Below, one piece after another: positions 1 through 9,232 of a stretch of 19,119 nt of DNA. A program made the translations under genes and the position numbers. The stretch comes from Terriglobales bacterium. GTDB taxonomy: Bacteria > Acidobacteriota > Terriglobia > Terriglobales > Acidobacteriaceae. Numbering within the stretch: position 1 is the first letter of the stretch; every line of letters starts with the position of its first letter. The notes under the pieces are model-generated. The model was given only the letters and a program-made list of their open reading frames with translations. It was not told the origin of the DNA and ran no database searches. The stretch is taken from assembly GCA_015655365.1 (NCBI GenBank), contig JAATFE010000358.1:1-19119 (forward strand). The letters are read 5' to 3'.

Positions 1-1
1 G

Positions 2-67
2 CATGCCCTGGAGCGCAAAGCGGCGGTGTGTGCCCGAGTATCGGCCGCTACCGAGAAGGAGTGCTGA
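2..67 (+). CDS. C-terminal end of an upstream gene (partial, unidentified)
   Basis: The frame starting at base 2 is open to a TGA at 65-67 that directly abuts the ATG of the ferredoxin gene (TGAATG). This is the usual arrangement inside an operon. Only about 21 residues are visible (HALERKAAVC...ATEKEC), too few to identify a family. The other two frames are also open over this short distance, so the assignment rests on the stop-start contact alone. If real, the oxidoreductase operon begins to the left of the window. Confidence 0.35.
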   Translation, partial: HALERKAAVCARVSAATEKEC

Positions 68-340
68 ATGACCGATGTAGAGAAGAAGGACCGCGGCATC
101 ATGCGGGTCAATACAGACGAGTGCAAGGGTTGCGGGCTGTGTGTGGAAGCGTGTCCGCGCAAGGTGATCGGCCTCGGCGACCGTCTCAATCGCTATGGCT
201 ATCGCACCGCAGCCTATGCGGGCGCGGGCTGCACAGGCTGCGGCATCTGCTTCATGGCCTGTCCCGAGCCGGGAGCGATTACCGTGCTGGTGGCAGCACG
301 CGGGTTGAATACAGGCACTGGGGAGCGAGTCCATGCATAA
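68..340 (+). CDS. 2x[4Fe-4S] ferredoxin subunit of a 2-oxoacid:ferredoxin oxidoreductase (delta, KorD/VorA type)
   Basis: This 90-residue protein carries two classic CxxCxxCxxxCP motifs, at Cys19/22/25/29 and Cys55/58/61/65. Each binds a [4Fe-4S] cluster, so it moves electrons from the TPP-containing subunit to soluble ferredoxin in the cytoplasm. An AAGGAG ribosome site at 56-61 sits 6 nt before the ATG. The stop overlaps the start of the next gene by 8 nt, so it is translationally coupled with the alpha and beta-gamma subunits that follow. Size and position match the delta subunit of four-component 2-oxoacid oxidoreductases. What is seen: motifs, start site and overlap. What is inferred: its exact partner, from the gene order. 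Confidence 0.9.
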   Translation: MTDVEKKDRGIMRVNTDECKGCGLCVEACPRKVIGLGDRLNRYGYRTAAYAGAGCTGCGICFMACPEPGAITVLVAARGLNTGTGERVHA

Positions 341-1427
341 GCAATTGATGAAGGGCAATGAAGCAATTGTGAGAAGCGCCATTCTCGCCGGATGCCGTGG
401 GTTCTATGGCTATCCCATCACCCCGGCCAGCGAAATTACCGAGGCCGCGGCGCTTTATATGCCGCAGGTAGGCGGCGTGTTTCTGCAGGCGGAGAGCGAA
501 GTAGCGGCGATCAACATGATCTATGGCGCGGCCTCGGCGGGCGTGCGCACAATGACGGCGTCGAGCGGCCCCGGCATCAGCTTGATGCAGGAAGGCATCA
601 GCTACCTGGCGGGTGCGGAACTGCCCTGCGTGATCGCGGACATTACGCGCGGCGGGCCGGGGCTGGGCAGCATTGCCGCCGAGCAGAGCGACTATCACCA
701 GGTGGTGAAATGCGGCGGCCACGGTAACTACAGAACCATCGTGCTGGCTCCCCACTCCGCGCAGGAGATGGCGGATTTGACGGCGCTGGCCTTCGAACTT
801 GCAGACCGCTATCGGAACCCGGTGCTGCTGCTGGCCGATGGATTCATCGGACAGATGATGGAGCCGGTGGAGTTTCCGCAGACAGCCGTTGCGCCGCAGT
901 TGCCGGAGTGGGCCACGGCAGGCACGGCCGAGTCGCGCAACAACCTGATCAACTCGCTCTATCTGGATAGCGATGCACTGGAAGCGCACGTGCGCCATCT
1001 GGAAGCCAAGTATCTGGAAGCCGAGAGGGTCGAAACGCGCGCCGAAGAGTGCGATACGGACGATGCGGAAATCGTGCTGGTGGGTTACGGAATTGTGGCG
1101 CGGATTTTGAAGGCCGTGGCCGCGGAAGCACGCGAAAGCGGACTCAAGGTTGGCGTGCTGCGGCCCATCACGTTGTATCCATTTCCGAAAGAGCATTTCC
1201 AGCGGCTGGCCAAGCGTGCGCAGGTCTTTGTGGTTGTCGAGATGAGCACCGGCCAGATGGTGGAAGATGTGCGGCTGGCGGTGAATGGCGCGCGGCCGGT
1301 GGAGTTCCTGAGCCGCGTGGGCGGGAATGTTCCGTCGCACGAAGAGGTTTTGAACTTTGTGCGCAAACTGGCCCAGGGCGGCGCGCCGGTCATGGAGCCG
1401 GAGGAAGAGCAGGTGGCTCATGTCTAG
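333..1427 (+). CDS. vorB: 2-oxoacid:ferredoxin oxidoreductase alpha subunit (VorB/KorA family)
   Basis: This 364-residue protein is the pyrimidine-binding alpha subunit of a CoA-dependent 2-oxoacid:ferredoxin oxidoreductase. Family marks visible are MKGNEA near the N-terminus, GYPITPASE at 26-34, [14 protein letters not shown] at 49-62, [12 protein letters not shown] at 77-88 and RGGPGLG at 106-112. A C-terminal transketolase-like domain follows (about 240-350). It resembles proteins usually annotated VorB, but related KorA enzymes for 2-oxoglutarate share these motifs, so the substrate (branched-chain 2-oxoacid or 2-oxoglutarate) is not settled. The start at 333 has a GGAG at about 8 nt; a second ATG at 348 would remove five residues. 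It overlaps the ferredoxin gene by 8 nt and the next gene by 8 nt. Confidence 0.88.
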   Translation: MHKQLMKGNEAIVRSAILAGCRGFYGYPITPASEITEAAALYMPQVGGVFLQAESEVAAINMIYGAASAGVRTMTASSGPGISLMQEGISYLAGAELPCVIADITRGGPGLGSIAAEQSDYHQVVKCGGHGNYRTIVLAPHSAQEMADLTALAFELADRYRNPVLLLADGFIGQMMEPVEFPQTAVAPQLPEWATAGTAESRNNLINSLYLDSDALEAHVRHLEAKYLEAERVETRAEECDTDDAEIVLVGYGIVARILKAVAAEARESGLKVGVLRPITLYPFPKEHFQRLAKRAQVFVVVEMSTGQMVEDVRLAVNGARPVEFLSRVGGNVPSHEEVLNFVRKLAQGGAPVMEPEEEQVAHV

Positions 1428-2916
1428 CGAAACGATTTCTGCGTTGAATGAAACAGACTGCGAATACACGGTAACCCATAGCAAGGCGAAGGCGTTCTAC
1501 GAGACCTATGAGCGCAAGGAAGAGTTGCAGCACCAGACGCATTTTTGCCCCGGCTGCGGACACGGCATTGTGCACAAGATGCTGGCGCGGGCCATCGACG
1601 AGTTAGGCATCCAGAACAAAACGATCCTCGTAGGGCCGGTAGGCTGCTCGGTCTTTACCTACTACTACTTCGATGTGGGCAACATCCAGGCGGCGCATGG
1701 ACGCGCACCGGCCGTGGCAACCGGAGTGCGGCGGAGCCGGCCGGAGAGCATCGTCATCGGCTACCAGGGCGACGGAGACTTGTCGGCCATTGGCGCGGCA
1801 GAGATCTTGCACGCGGCCAATCGCGGCGAGAACATCACCATCGTCTTCGTCAACAACGCCATCTATAGCATGACCGGCGGACAAGTTGCACCGACCACGC
1901 TGCTGGGCCAAAAAAGCAGCACCACGCCCAACGGCCGCAGCGCCGCGACAGAAGGCTATCCGCTGCATGTGAGCGAGTTGCTGGCCACGCTCGAAGCGCC
2001 CGTCTACATTGAGCGCGTGGGCCTGGGTAATAACAAGCAGATTGCGCAGGCCACGCGCGCCGTGCGCCGCGCCGTGGAGAATCAGGTGCGCGGGTTGGGC
2101 TTCTCGCTGATCGAAGTGCTTTCGCCCTGCCCGACGATCTGGAAGATGCAGCCGGTGGATGCGCAGCACTGGGTGCGCGACGTGATGGAGAAGACTTTTC
2201 CGCTGGGCGTGTTCTGCGATCGCACCAAGGAAGCGCAGCCGCGGCAATTGCCCGAGGCCGCGCCGGAACTCAGTGAGATCCCGAAGATTCTTGGCGTTGA
2301 CAGCGAGAGTTTGCCGGAAGGCAACGCGCACGTCCTGGGGCACAGGGCCAAAGAACTGGACCTGCGCGTGCGGGTGGCAGGCTTTGGTGGGCAAGGCGTG
2401 CTGCTGATGGGCGAAGTGTTGGCTGAAGCGGGACTGGATGCGGGACTGGAAGTCTCGTGGCTGCCGTCGTATGGACCGGAGATGCGCTCGGGCACGTCGA
2501 ATTGCCATGTGCGGCTTTCCCGGCAGCCCATCGATTCGCCGCTGGTGACGCAGCCCAATGTGCTCGTGGCGATGAACGAACCTTCGCTGCGGAAGTTCTA
2601 TGCGAACGTACCTTCGGGAGGCTGGATCGTCTATAACGGCGAAACATTTCCGGCCGATTGCGAGCGCGAGGGTGTGCACGTTCTGGCCTGCGAATTTACG
2701 CAAATCGCCAATGAGCTGGGCAACGCGCGCGCCAGCAACATGCTGATGCTGGGCGCGCTGCTGGAGATTACTGGAGTGTTGCCCGAGGCCAGCGTCGATG
2801 CCGCGCTACGGCGACTGGTCAAGAATCCGCGCTTTGTGGAAGTGAACGAGCGTGCACTGGCGCGTGGACGCGAGCTCTACAAAGAGTCGATCGAAGGAGT
2901 AGCCCATACGATCTGA
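1420..2916 (+). CDS. 2-oxoacid:ferredoxin oxidoreductase, fused beta (TPP) and gamma subunits
   Basis: The 498-residue protein joins two subunits that are separate in many organisms. Residues about 36-270 are the thiamine-pyrophosphate-binding beta subunit, with a CPGCGHG motif at 43-49, GDGD at 117-120 and the metal/TPP-binding [11 protein letters not shown] at 145-155. Residues about 315-495 are the gamma subunit, with [11 protein letters not shown] at 321-331 and [15 protein letters not shown] at 350-364. A linker of about 45 residues lies between. The ATG at 1420 is preferred to an in-frame ATG at 1357. It makes an 8-nt overlap with the alpha gene like the one just upstream, and the additional 21 residues would be arginine-rich and unlike the family. 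With the ferredoxin and alpha subunits it would form the complete enzyme, which produces or uses low-potential reduced ferredoxin. Confidence 0.9.
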   Translation: MSSETISALNETDCEYTVTHSKAKAFYETYERKEELQHQTHFCPGCGHGIVHKMLARAIDELGIQNKTILVGPVGCSVFTYYYFDVGNIQAAHGRAPAVATGVRRSRPESIVIGYQGDGDLSAIGAAEILHAANRGENITIVFVNNAIYSMTGGQVAPTTLLGQKSSTTPNGRSAATEGYPLHVSELLATLEAPVYIERVGLGNNKQIAQATRAVRRAVENQVRGLGFSLIEVLSPCPTIWKMQPVDAQHWVRDVMEKTFPLGVFCDRTKEAQPRQLPEAAPELSEIPKILGVDSESLPEGNAHVLGHRAKELDLRVRVAGFGGQGVLLMGEVLAEAGLDAGLEVSWLPSYGPEMRSGTSNCHVRLSRQPIDSPLVTQPNVLVAMNEPSLRKFYANVPSGGWIVYNGETFPADCEREGVHVLACEFTQIANELGNARASNMLMLGALLEITGVLPEASVDAALRRLVKNPRFVEVNERALARGRELYKESIEGVAHTI

Positions 2917-2965
2917 AGATTGATCGGCAAGAAGCAAAGCAAACAGGTCCCGAACAGGAGGGTAG

Positions 2966-3097
<132 letters not shown>

Positions 3098-3113
3098 GAG
3101 TTGGGGGAAATAG

Positions 3114-3335
3114 ACCGTCGAAGTCAAATCCGGACGGTATGACATCCAGGCGCTCCGCGGACTATTGGGGGTCAATCATCGTAACCCGGCTCTCAAACCG
3201 CTGGTCATTACAGCTCCGGGCGACGAAGAAATTGCCCGCCGGCACGGTATCGAAAGCATCAGAAGGATTGATTTTCTGGACGCGACAACTTCTATAACTG
3301 CGGTGAGACTGGGGGAAAAAGGTGAAATGCTCTAG
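3114..3335 (+). pseudogene. C-terminal fragment resembling a DUF4143-type ATPase (remnant)
   Basis: The frame is open from just after a TAG at 3111-3113 to a TAG at 3333-3335, about 73 residues without a start at its head. It begins VEVKSGRYDIQALRGLL and goes on to NPALKPLVITAPGDEE and IRRIDFLDA. The ExK-SG pattern followed by an LRGL helix and a KPLVI strand is how the C-terminal nuclease-like domain of AAA/DUF4143 ATPases ends. That match is from memory of the family, not a search. It lies directly behind the glutamate dehydrogenase fragment in a different frame, so the two remnants probably meet at a deletion junction. A short ORF starting at 3094 in another frame is likely a shadow. Confidence 0.4.
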
Positions 3336-3946
3336 CGCCCCTTTTTACCCATGCCGCCTATAGCTCGAAGGTCACCCTTCTCTCTCGTCCACCCGATGGT
3401 TGACCTGTAAGTCGATATCAGCAAGTCGGCTCTACACCAGCTTTCCCGAAGCACGCGTCGACCGCGTATCGTGGGATCGGTAACGTGAAGTCAGCTTGTA
3501 GCAGTCATGCTTATTACTCGAAAGAACACTGCGTTGCATGGCAGAGGTCTTGGTCAGAGTTCTAAGATTTAATGCAATTGAGAGTGTTCAAGAGGGTGTT
3601 GAAAAGCCTCTCGCTGGCCAAAGAATTGATGGCGCTATGGCGACATTCGGTACTGATCTGCCGTTGACGAATGATTGGGCGATTTTAGGCGAGTGCCTTC
3701 ATCCATGTCAATTGAACATCATTGACACGGATGAAGTCTATATTCGGCAGATTCGCAAGGCCGGTAGGGATCTTGCCAGCCCCTATCTTATCCGCATCGG
3801 CACTGAAGCCGGTACCAAGCTCAAGGAATGTGCCCATCTTCTATCCCTACTGCGACCGTCAATTGATAGCGGCGGACGACAGCGTTCCTGAATGCTTGCA
3901 TGCATATCATCACTGATCGGGCAGGAAGTGGGCGATCCCAGGCGAA
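3336..3946. other. Gene-poor stretch, no supported gene
   Basis: This 611-bp stretch is visibly richer in A+T than the oxidoreductase operon. The longest open frame is 3538-3891 (+), 117 residues. It has no ribosome-binding site before its ATG and no recognisable motif, and overlapping frames of similar quality exist on both strands (3722-3916 plus, 3783-3965 minus). I see no tRNA, repeat or convincing terminator. Together with the two remnants to its left it looks like eroded sequence between the oxidoreductase operon and the regulator gene. Confidence 0.5.
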
Positions 3947-5371
3947 TCAATTCATAGTACGCCATGCTAGAAGGCTACTATGAACTGCACTCGAGCTCAT
4001 GTTTTGAGTTGCAAGCAGCAACTCAAAATGTGGGATTCTTCCATCGGGACGTTGAATCTTTTTTAGAAAAGGCAATAGCTCCGAATCGTCAGAGATGAAA
4101 TCCCACGCCGCTTCGGTTCCGGCCATTGAGGTTCCTTCGATAAGTAGAGCGTTGCCGTTCTCCGACAGGTTCGGTGTGAATGCGACAATGCCGTAAACTC
4201 TATGCTGCGGGTCATCCCAGACCGAGTCCCAGTGAGCCGGCTCGCCAGCGCGTGGCGACCGATTGATGACGGAGAACACGCGCGTCTTATAGTCGTTCTG
4301 CATGACAAAGTTCATGTTTCTCTCAAAAAGCTCGACCCAGGGGTTCGCTTCAAAGGCACCGATCAAGATCACATTTCCGTTCTTCAGATCGTTTGGCCTT
4401 AGGTCGCGCGCATAACGAACCTGCAGACTGCTGTGGGCCGATACCGCAATCTGTGCCAGCGTGGCGGCGGCATCCAGGTCGACGATGGAGGTATAACGTC
4501 GATTGGCGAACTCCGCACGCAGCGACCTCATCTCTGGCGACAAGCGACGCTCGGATAAATTGACGCCAGTACTCCGATAATCGCCCAACAGATATTCATT
4601 GAGCGGAACACTTCGTTCATCGAAGACGTGAGAGAGCACCAGTCCTGAATCACCAGGGACCTCAAGAGTCGGATGCTGCGGCGTGAAGATCTGGCTCCAG
4701 AGCGGATGTGGTGTCACATTGGCGAGTTCAGCCATGACCTTTATGCGGCTGCGAGCCTCGATGGTTGCGAGTGCGATGACCAGCAGAACGCACATAACCC
4801 ACGGCAGCATCCGGCCCTTGAATGACGATGCCGCCAGCAATAAGTGCGAAGGAGGAAGAGTACTTGCGCTTGAGCTTGTTGCCTGCGATTGTGGGGCAAG
4901 ATTGCCGGGATCCGCTGCCGCGTGCTGCGGCATAAAGACAGGAACATATCCGCCCCTTGGAATAACGACGCGTACCGGCTCCGCAACGCCTTCCTGCTCG
5001 AAGTACAGGTCGAGCCGCTGGCGGAGGCGACTGGCCTGAGTGCGCACAATGCCGTCCACCGATGAGTCGTAATCTGGTGAGCGCCCGAAGACGGCGTGCC
5101 CGATCCTCTGCTCGTTGAGTTCTCCGTCACGGCCTTTCAAGGCCATGTCGCAGACATATGTGAGCAGCGTTGAAAGACGCTCGCTACGCGCAAAGATCGG
5201 CGAGGAGACAATGCGGCTTACCAATTCGCGGTAAGCAAGCTCAGGCCAATCCGCTATTGAAACCGTTCGTGTCGACCACAGAGGGTCTTCTGTACTTCCT
5301 CGCTTCTCTCTGCTCATCGCGGCAGACTTTATTGAAGCAGATGTCCATGAACGCTCCATTAACAAATTCAC
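3947..5371 (-). CDS. Membrane-anchored winged-helix transcriptional regulator (Acidobacteria-type)
   Basis: A protein of about 474 residues with an N-terminal DNA-binding region at about 55-147, containing SRLRQRLDLYF and the VIPRGGYVPVF strand. This pattern is typical of ToxR/OmpR-like winged-helix proteins that are abundant in Acidobacteriota. A low-complexity linker follows, then one hydrophobic helix at about 188-205 (LPWVMCVLLVIALATIEA) and a C-terminal domain of about 265 residues that I do not recognise. The layout suggests a one-component sensor that binds DNA in the cytoplasm while its C-terminal domain lies beyond the inner membrane. The start is uncertain: GTG at 5371, ATG at 5359 or ATG at 5317, none with a strong ribosome site. 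It is divergent from the large receptor gene and probably controls it. Confidence 0.75.
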   Translation of the reverse strand: MNLLMERSWTSASIKSAAMSREKRGSTEDPLWSTRTVSIADWPELAYRELVSRIVSSPIFARSERLSTLLTYVCDMALKGRDGELNEQRIGHAVFGRSPDYDSSVDGIVRTQASRLRQRLDLYFEQEGVAEPVRVVIPRGGYVPVFMPQHAAADPGNLAPQSQATSSSASTLPPSHLLLAASSFKGRMLPWVMCVLLVIALATIEARSRIKVMAELANVTPHPLWSQIFTPQHPTLEVPGDSGLVLSHVFDERSVPLNEYLLGDYRSTGVNLSERRLSPEMRSLRAEFANRRYTSIVDLDAAATLAQIAVSAHSSLQVRYARDLRPNDLKNGNVILIGAFEANPWVELFERNMNFVMQNDYKTRVFSVINRSPRAGEPAHWDSVWDDPQHRVYGIVAFTPNLSENGNALLIEGTSMAGTEAAWDFISDDSELLPFLKKIQRPDGRIPHFELLLATQNMSSSAVHSSLLAWRTMN

Positions 5372-5382
5372 GCTCTATTCAC

Positions 5383-5446
5383 TGTATCGGGATACATCAA
5401 TCCCCGGTAAATAAGGAGAGCGGATCGACTTATCGCTATGTATCGG
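5383..5446. promoter_or_regulatory. Candidate operator: TGTATC dyad plus partial second copy
   Basis: A perfect dyad TGTATC-GG-GATACA lies at 5383-5396, only 12 bp before the likely GTG of the winged-helix gene. The same half-site TGTATCGG returns at 5439-5446, followed by an imperfect GATGT. The pair sits in the 224-bp region between two divergent genes, where a local regulator would bind. Binding by the neighbouring winged-helix protein is inference. No clear -35/-10 boxes could be assigned. Confidence 0.35.
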
Positions 5447-5595
5447 CGATGTGACCGTGAATTCGGTTCACCATCTCCGAGAAGATCTGCAATTCTTACA
5501 GCGAACGGCCCCCGATGCAGACGATTGGGCGCAGAAGCTACCAATGATCGGTACGGGACTTCTGAAATTGAACGATCTCTCCTGGAGCGTACCCA

Positions 5596-8500
5596 ATGAA
5601 ATCGAAGACAAATAAAGAAACCATCTGGAGCTTGTTCCGATGGCGATCGATAGTCGGCCTGCTTCTCCTGCTGCAAACTGTTGGAATGTGGAACGAGTCG
5701 TATGCGCAGTTTGACTCGGGCGCTGTGCTGGGCAACGTCAAAGATCCCACAGGGGCGACGATCAACGCAGCCACGGTGGAATTGCTTGACATTGCCAAAG
5801 GAGTGAAAGTAGTCCGGCAGACGGACTCAAGCGGCGGCTACGAGTTTGACAGTGTGCAGCCAGGCGAATACACCATCTCGGTCACAGCCCCAGGCTTTCA
5901 AAATTCAAAGACCGATGTCTTCCGTGTCAATGTAGGAGCACGTCAGCGCGTCGACCTCTCCCTTAAACTCGGTATGGAAAGCGATACAGTCACTGTTTCA
6001 GGCGCTGCCGTGCAGTTGGAGACCGATACCAGCGACCGTGGGCAAACGGTGCAGGGCACCGAGGCGGTACTACTACCGCTCAATGGCCGTTCCTATGCGG
6101 ACTTGGCGCAGCTTGTTCCCGGCGTTCGCAGATCACTTATCGCTACGGTGGCTTCCAATCCGCCACGCGATGCCTCCTACAACGTAAACGGACTGAACTC
6201 AATGGATAACAACTTCACTCTCGATGGCATCGACAACAATGGCTATCAAGAGGCGAATCAGGGCTACTCGAATGAGGCCGTCATTCCGTCGCCAGATTCA
6301 CTACAGGAGTTCAAGGTACAGACAGATAATTATTCGGCCGAGTATGGCCGGTCGGGCGGGGCAATCGTCAATGCCACCACGCGTAGCGGAACGAGCGCTT
6401 TTCATGGTGGGGCATACGATTACCTCCGCAATACCGCTCTAAACGCCTTTGGTCCTTTCTATGGAACCGGTGTAAAGCCGACGCTTGTGCAGAACCAGTT
6501 CGGTGCCACCTTCGGCGGACCGATCCGGAAGGACAAACTCTTCTTCTTCATCGATTACGAGGGACTTCGCGCAGTCTCGCACTCGCTGACTACCGCCACG
6601 CTACCTACACCAGCCGAGCAGGGGGGACTGTTCACCGTGGACGGTACGGTCTCTGGGGCGCCGATCCCGATCAAGAATCCCTATACCGGCGTCGTATACG
6701 CGAACGGACAAGTGCCGCTGAGCGACCCGAATCTGAATCCGCTCGCGGTCCAGGTTCTGAAGCTATTGCCCACTCCGAACATCGCGGGCGCCGGCCTCAC
6801 CGCCGCTAACTTTCAATATCTTCCGGCCGCGCCCACTGTCGATAACAAGGGTGACGCACGCGTCGATTATGTGCGCAATCAGAGCCAGAACGCCTTCTTC
6901 CGTTACAGCCAGCGTGCTGTCACCTACTTCCAGCCGCCGCCGTACCCCGGTCCCGTGGGCGGCAACAGCAACGGAACGCTCTACGCCAGAACGCGACAGC
7001 TTGTGGGCGGCTACAACTGGACTCTGACGTCAAGCTCGATTCTCGAACTGCGCTTCGGGGAGACATGGACCGAGAGCGGCAAGCAGCCGATTTTCCTCGG
7101 AGCACCGAACCTCCTGGCGGGCATTCCGAACGTACCTCAGGATCCGTCCTACACAGGTGGCCTGAATGCGCAGGGCGTTTCTGGTTTTACCCAGTTCGGC
7201 GAGCAAGGCACCAATCCACAGTACAACAACCCGACACAGGCGAACCCGAAGGTCAACTACACTTGGATCAAAGACCACCACAGCTTGAAGGTCGGCTACG
7301 AATATGGATGGCTCTCGCAGGCGATCTCGGACTTTCATCCAAAGTTTGGACAGGATACCTATGCGGGCTCGTTTAGCTCGTCGGGCAGCGCGACCACGGC
7401 GCAGGCCGCGAACCTAACGGATTTCATCTTCGGTGCGCGTAGCAACTACCAACTCAATGCGCCGAACGAGGTGAACTACCTCCGCTTCTGGCACGCGGGG
7501 TATATCCAAGACGACTGGAAGGCTCGGCCCGTACTGACCCTGAACCTGGGCATGCGTTATGAGTTCATGTCGCCGAACTATGAACAGGACAACAAGTTTT
7601 ATAACTTTGACCCGGCGAACGACCGGCTGATTGCTGCGGGCAATGGTACAGACATAAACAGCACTGTTCCTGGCCACGTCTACAACATTCACTATATGGG
7701 TGCCGATTCGCTCTCTGATCGCGGCCTGGTAGATCTGAATCTCAAGAACTTCGGCCCGCGCATAGGCTTCGCGTATCAGGCATCTCCTAAAACTGTGGTT
7801 CGCGGCGGCTACGGCATCAGCTATGCTTACCTCTTCCGTATGGGAGGAGAGGGGTTGCTCGCCTACAACGGACCGAACAACTACGACGCCACCCTGCCCT
7901 CCAACCAGACGCCGAGTCAGGGGCTCTGCACCTCGCTGACGCAGGACCCGACTACATGCTTCCGCCGGATGCAGGACGGTTACCAGACCAACTTTGCCGG
8001 CCCCGCAAACTTCTCCACTACCAAGGCGCAGACCCGTTATCTGCCAAGGGACTTCAAACCAGCAAATGTGCAGGCATTCCACCTCTCTGTGCAGCAGGAG
8101 ATGCCATGGGATACCACACTGGAGATCTCCTATGTCGGAAATCACACGGTACATGAGGCCACCCTTGAAGACTTCAACCAGGCCCGCACCTGTCTTCAGA
8201 GTGAAATTCCCGCCGGGGCCGCAGGGCAATGCAACACGTCGTTGGTCAATCGGCGGCCGATTGCCAACTTCACCGACCTCCTGACGTACAGCAATGCGGG
8301 TTCGCTGATCTACCACTCGCTTCAGACCAAGCTGCAGCACCACTTCAGCCATGGTCTGTTCCTCATCAACTCGTTCACTTGGTCGCGCGGCATCGATCTT
8401 GCGTCGGCCGACCTGGAGACGCAGAATGGCGACAGCGCACTGGTCAACAAATACAACCCAGCCGGGGATCGCGGCCCCTCAGGCTATAACCAACCGCTGA

Positions 8501-9132
8501 ACGATACGACCTCGTTCATCGTTGATCTTCCGTATGGACACGGCCATCGGTTCGGCTCATCTGCACCCGGGTGGCAGCAGCAGTTGTTGGGCGGCTGGCA
8601 GCTAACCGGAATTGACGTCGCAACTAGCGGCGTTCCGATTGACCTGGGCTACACGCCCAGCAGCAACCAGGTCGTTTCCACCACCAGCGCCTCGTACTCG
8701 GTTCGCCCCAACCTGACTAACTCCGCAAAAGGGGTGTATGGTCACAACCTCGTCAAGACAGCCAGTTCACTGAACGGATATTTCATCGCAGGCTCGGGAA
8801 CTACACCTCCGCCAGGAGCCTCAATCCCGTCTGGAACGCGGGTCTTCGGCAATGCGGGCCGCAACGACCTTCGCGGCCCGGCATTCGGCCAGTTCGATCT
8901 GGCAGCGCATAAGAGATTCACACTGCCAAACGAGCGGTACAATGCGGAGTTCCGCATCGAAGCATTCAATCTGTTCAACGCAACCAACTACATCAGTCCG
9001 TCTTCGAGCATCGGTTCGGTTAACAGTACCTCGGGCGCGCCCAGCTACAACACCGGTTTCGGCAGCTTCACCGGCAGCAGTAGCGTTTATCCCTCGCGCC
9101 AAGTGCAACTGGCTCTCCGGCTGGCGTTCTAA
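5596..9132 (+). CDS. TonB-dependent receptor with carboxypeptidase-regulatory-like domain (Oar-like)
   Basis: A protein of 1178 residues with an N-terminal signal peptide (hydrophobic GLLLLLQTVG, probable cleavage after Ala37 in SYA-QF). A carboxypeptidase-regulatory/Cna_B-like beta-sandwich follows at about 42-127 (AVLGNVKDPTGA, GYEFDSVQPGEYTISV). Next comes a plug domain with LPLNGRSYADLAQLVPG at about 160-176 and the stretch FTLDGIDNNG. A long C-terminal beta-barrel ends in ALRLAF with the terminal aromatic residue usual for outer-membrane proteins. Such proteins are typical of Acidobacteriota and are thought to import large or complex substrates, often glycans or peptides; the ligand here is unknown. 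A CTGGAG ribosome site precedes the ATG. The divergent winged-helix gene is its likely regulator. Confidence 0.9.
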   Translation: MKSKTNKETIWSLFRWRSIVGLLLLLQTVGMWNESYAQFDSGAVLGNVKDPTGATINAATVELLDIAKGVKVVRQTDSSGGYEFDSVQPGEYTISVTAPGFQNSKTDVFRVNVGARQRVDLSLKLGMESDTVTVSGAAVQLETDTSDRGQTVQGTEAVLLPLNGRSYADLAQLVPGVRRSLIATVASNPPRDASYNVNGLNSMDNNFTLDGIDNNGYQEANQGYSNEAVIPSPDSLQEFKVQTDNYSAEYGRSGGAIVNATTRSGTSAFHGGAYDYLRNTALNAFGPFYGTGVKPTLVQNQFGATFGGPIRKDKLFFFIDYEGLRAVSHSLTTATLPTPAEQGGLFTVDGTVSGAPIPIKNPYTGVVYANGQVPLSDPNLNPLAVQVLKLLPTPNIAGAGLTAANFQYLPAAPTVDNKGDARVDYVRNQSQNAFFRYSQRAVTYFQPPPYPGPVGGNSNGTLYARTRQLVGGYNWTLTSSSILELRFGETWTESGKQPIFLGAPNLLAGIPNVPQDPSYTGGLNAQGVSGFTQFGEQGTNPQYNNPTQANPKVNYTWIKDHHSLKVGYEYGWLSQAISDFHPKFGQDTYAGSFSSSGSATTAQAANLTDFIFGARSNYQLNAPNEVNYLRFWHAGYIQDDWKARPVLTLNLGMRYEFMSPNYEQDNKFYNFDPANDRLIAAGNGTDINSTVPGHVYNIHYMGADSLSDRGLVDLNLKNFGPRIGFAYQASPKTVVRGGYGISYAYLFRMGGEGLLAYNGPNNYDATLPSNQTPSQGLCTSLTQDPTTCFRRMQDGYQTNFAGPANFSTTKAQTRYLPRDFKPANVQAFHLSVQQEMPWDTTLEISYVGNHTVHEATLEDFNQARTCLQSEIPAGAAGQCNTSLVNRRPIANFTDLLTYSNAGSLIYHSLQTKLQHHFSHGLFLINSFTWSRGIDLASADLETQNGDSALVNKYNPAGDRGPSGYNQPLNDTTSFIVDLPYGHGHRFGSSAPGWQQQLLGGWQLTGIDVATSGVPIDLGYTPSSNQVVSTTSASYSVRPNLTNSAKGVYGHNLVKTASSLNGYFIAGSGTTPPPGASIPSGTRVFGNAGRNDLRGPAFGQFDLAAHKRFTLPNERYNAEFRIEAFNLFNATNYISPSSSIGSVNSTSGAPSYNTGFGSFTGSSSVYPSRQVQLALRLAF

Positions 9133-9139
9133 CAAATAT

Positions 9140-9169
9140 GGGCGGGGCGCTGCAATATGCTGCCGCCCC
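9140..9169 (+). terminator. GC-rich hairpin after the receptor gene
   Basis: GGGGCG at 9144-9149 can pair with CGCCCC at 9164-9169, or alternatively GGGCGG at 9140-9145 with CCGCCC at 9163-9168. The hairpin is 7 nt behind the receptor stop. No T-run follows, so it may only slow transcription or protect the receptor mRNA and lower expression of the next gene. Confidence 0.3.
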
Positions 9170-9232
9170 CTGTCTATGCAGTTTGAGCAGCAGACACTCC
9201 AATTTGACTTCAGCCAAAAGAAGGATTCTATT

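Noticed and set aside
279..1484. Long minus-strand frame of about 400 codons opposite the alpha-subunit gene
   Set aside because: It is antisense to a clear VorB/KorA gene, rich in His, Arg and Ala as expected from reverse translation of high-GC coding DNA, and has no family motif.
3538..3891. 117-residue plus-strand frame
   Set aside because: No ribosome site, no motif, and competing frames of similar length on both strands; not listed as a gene.
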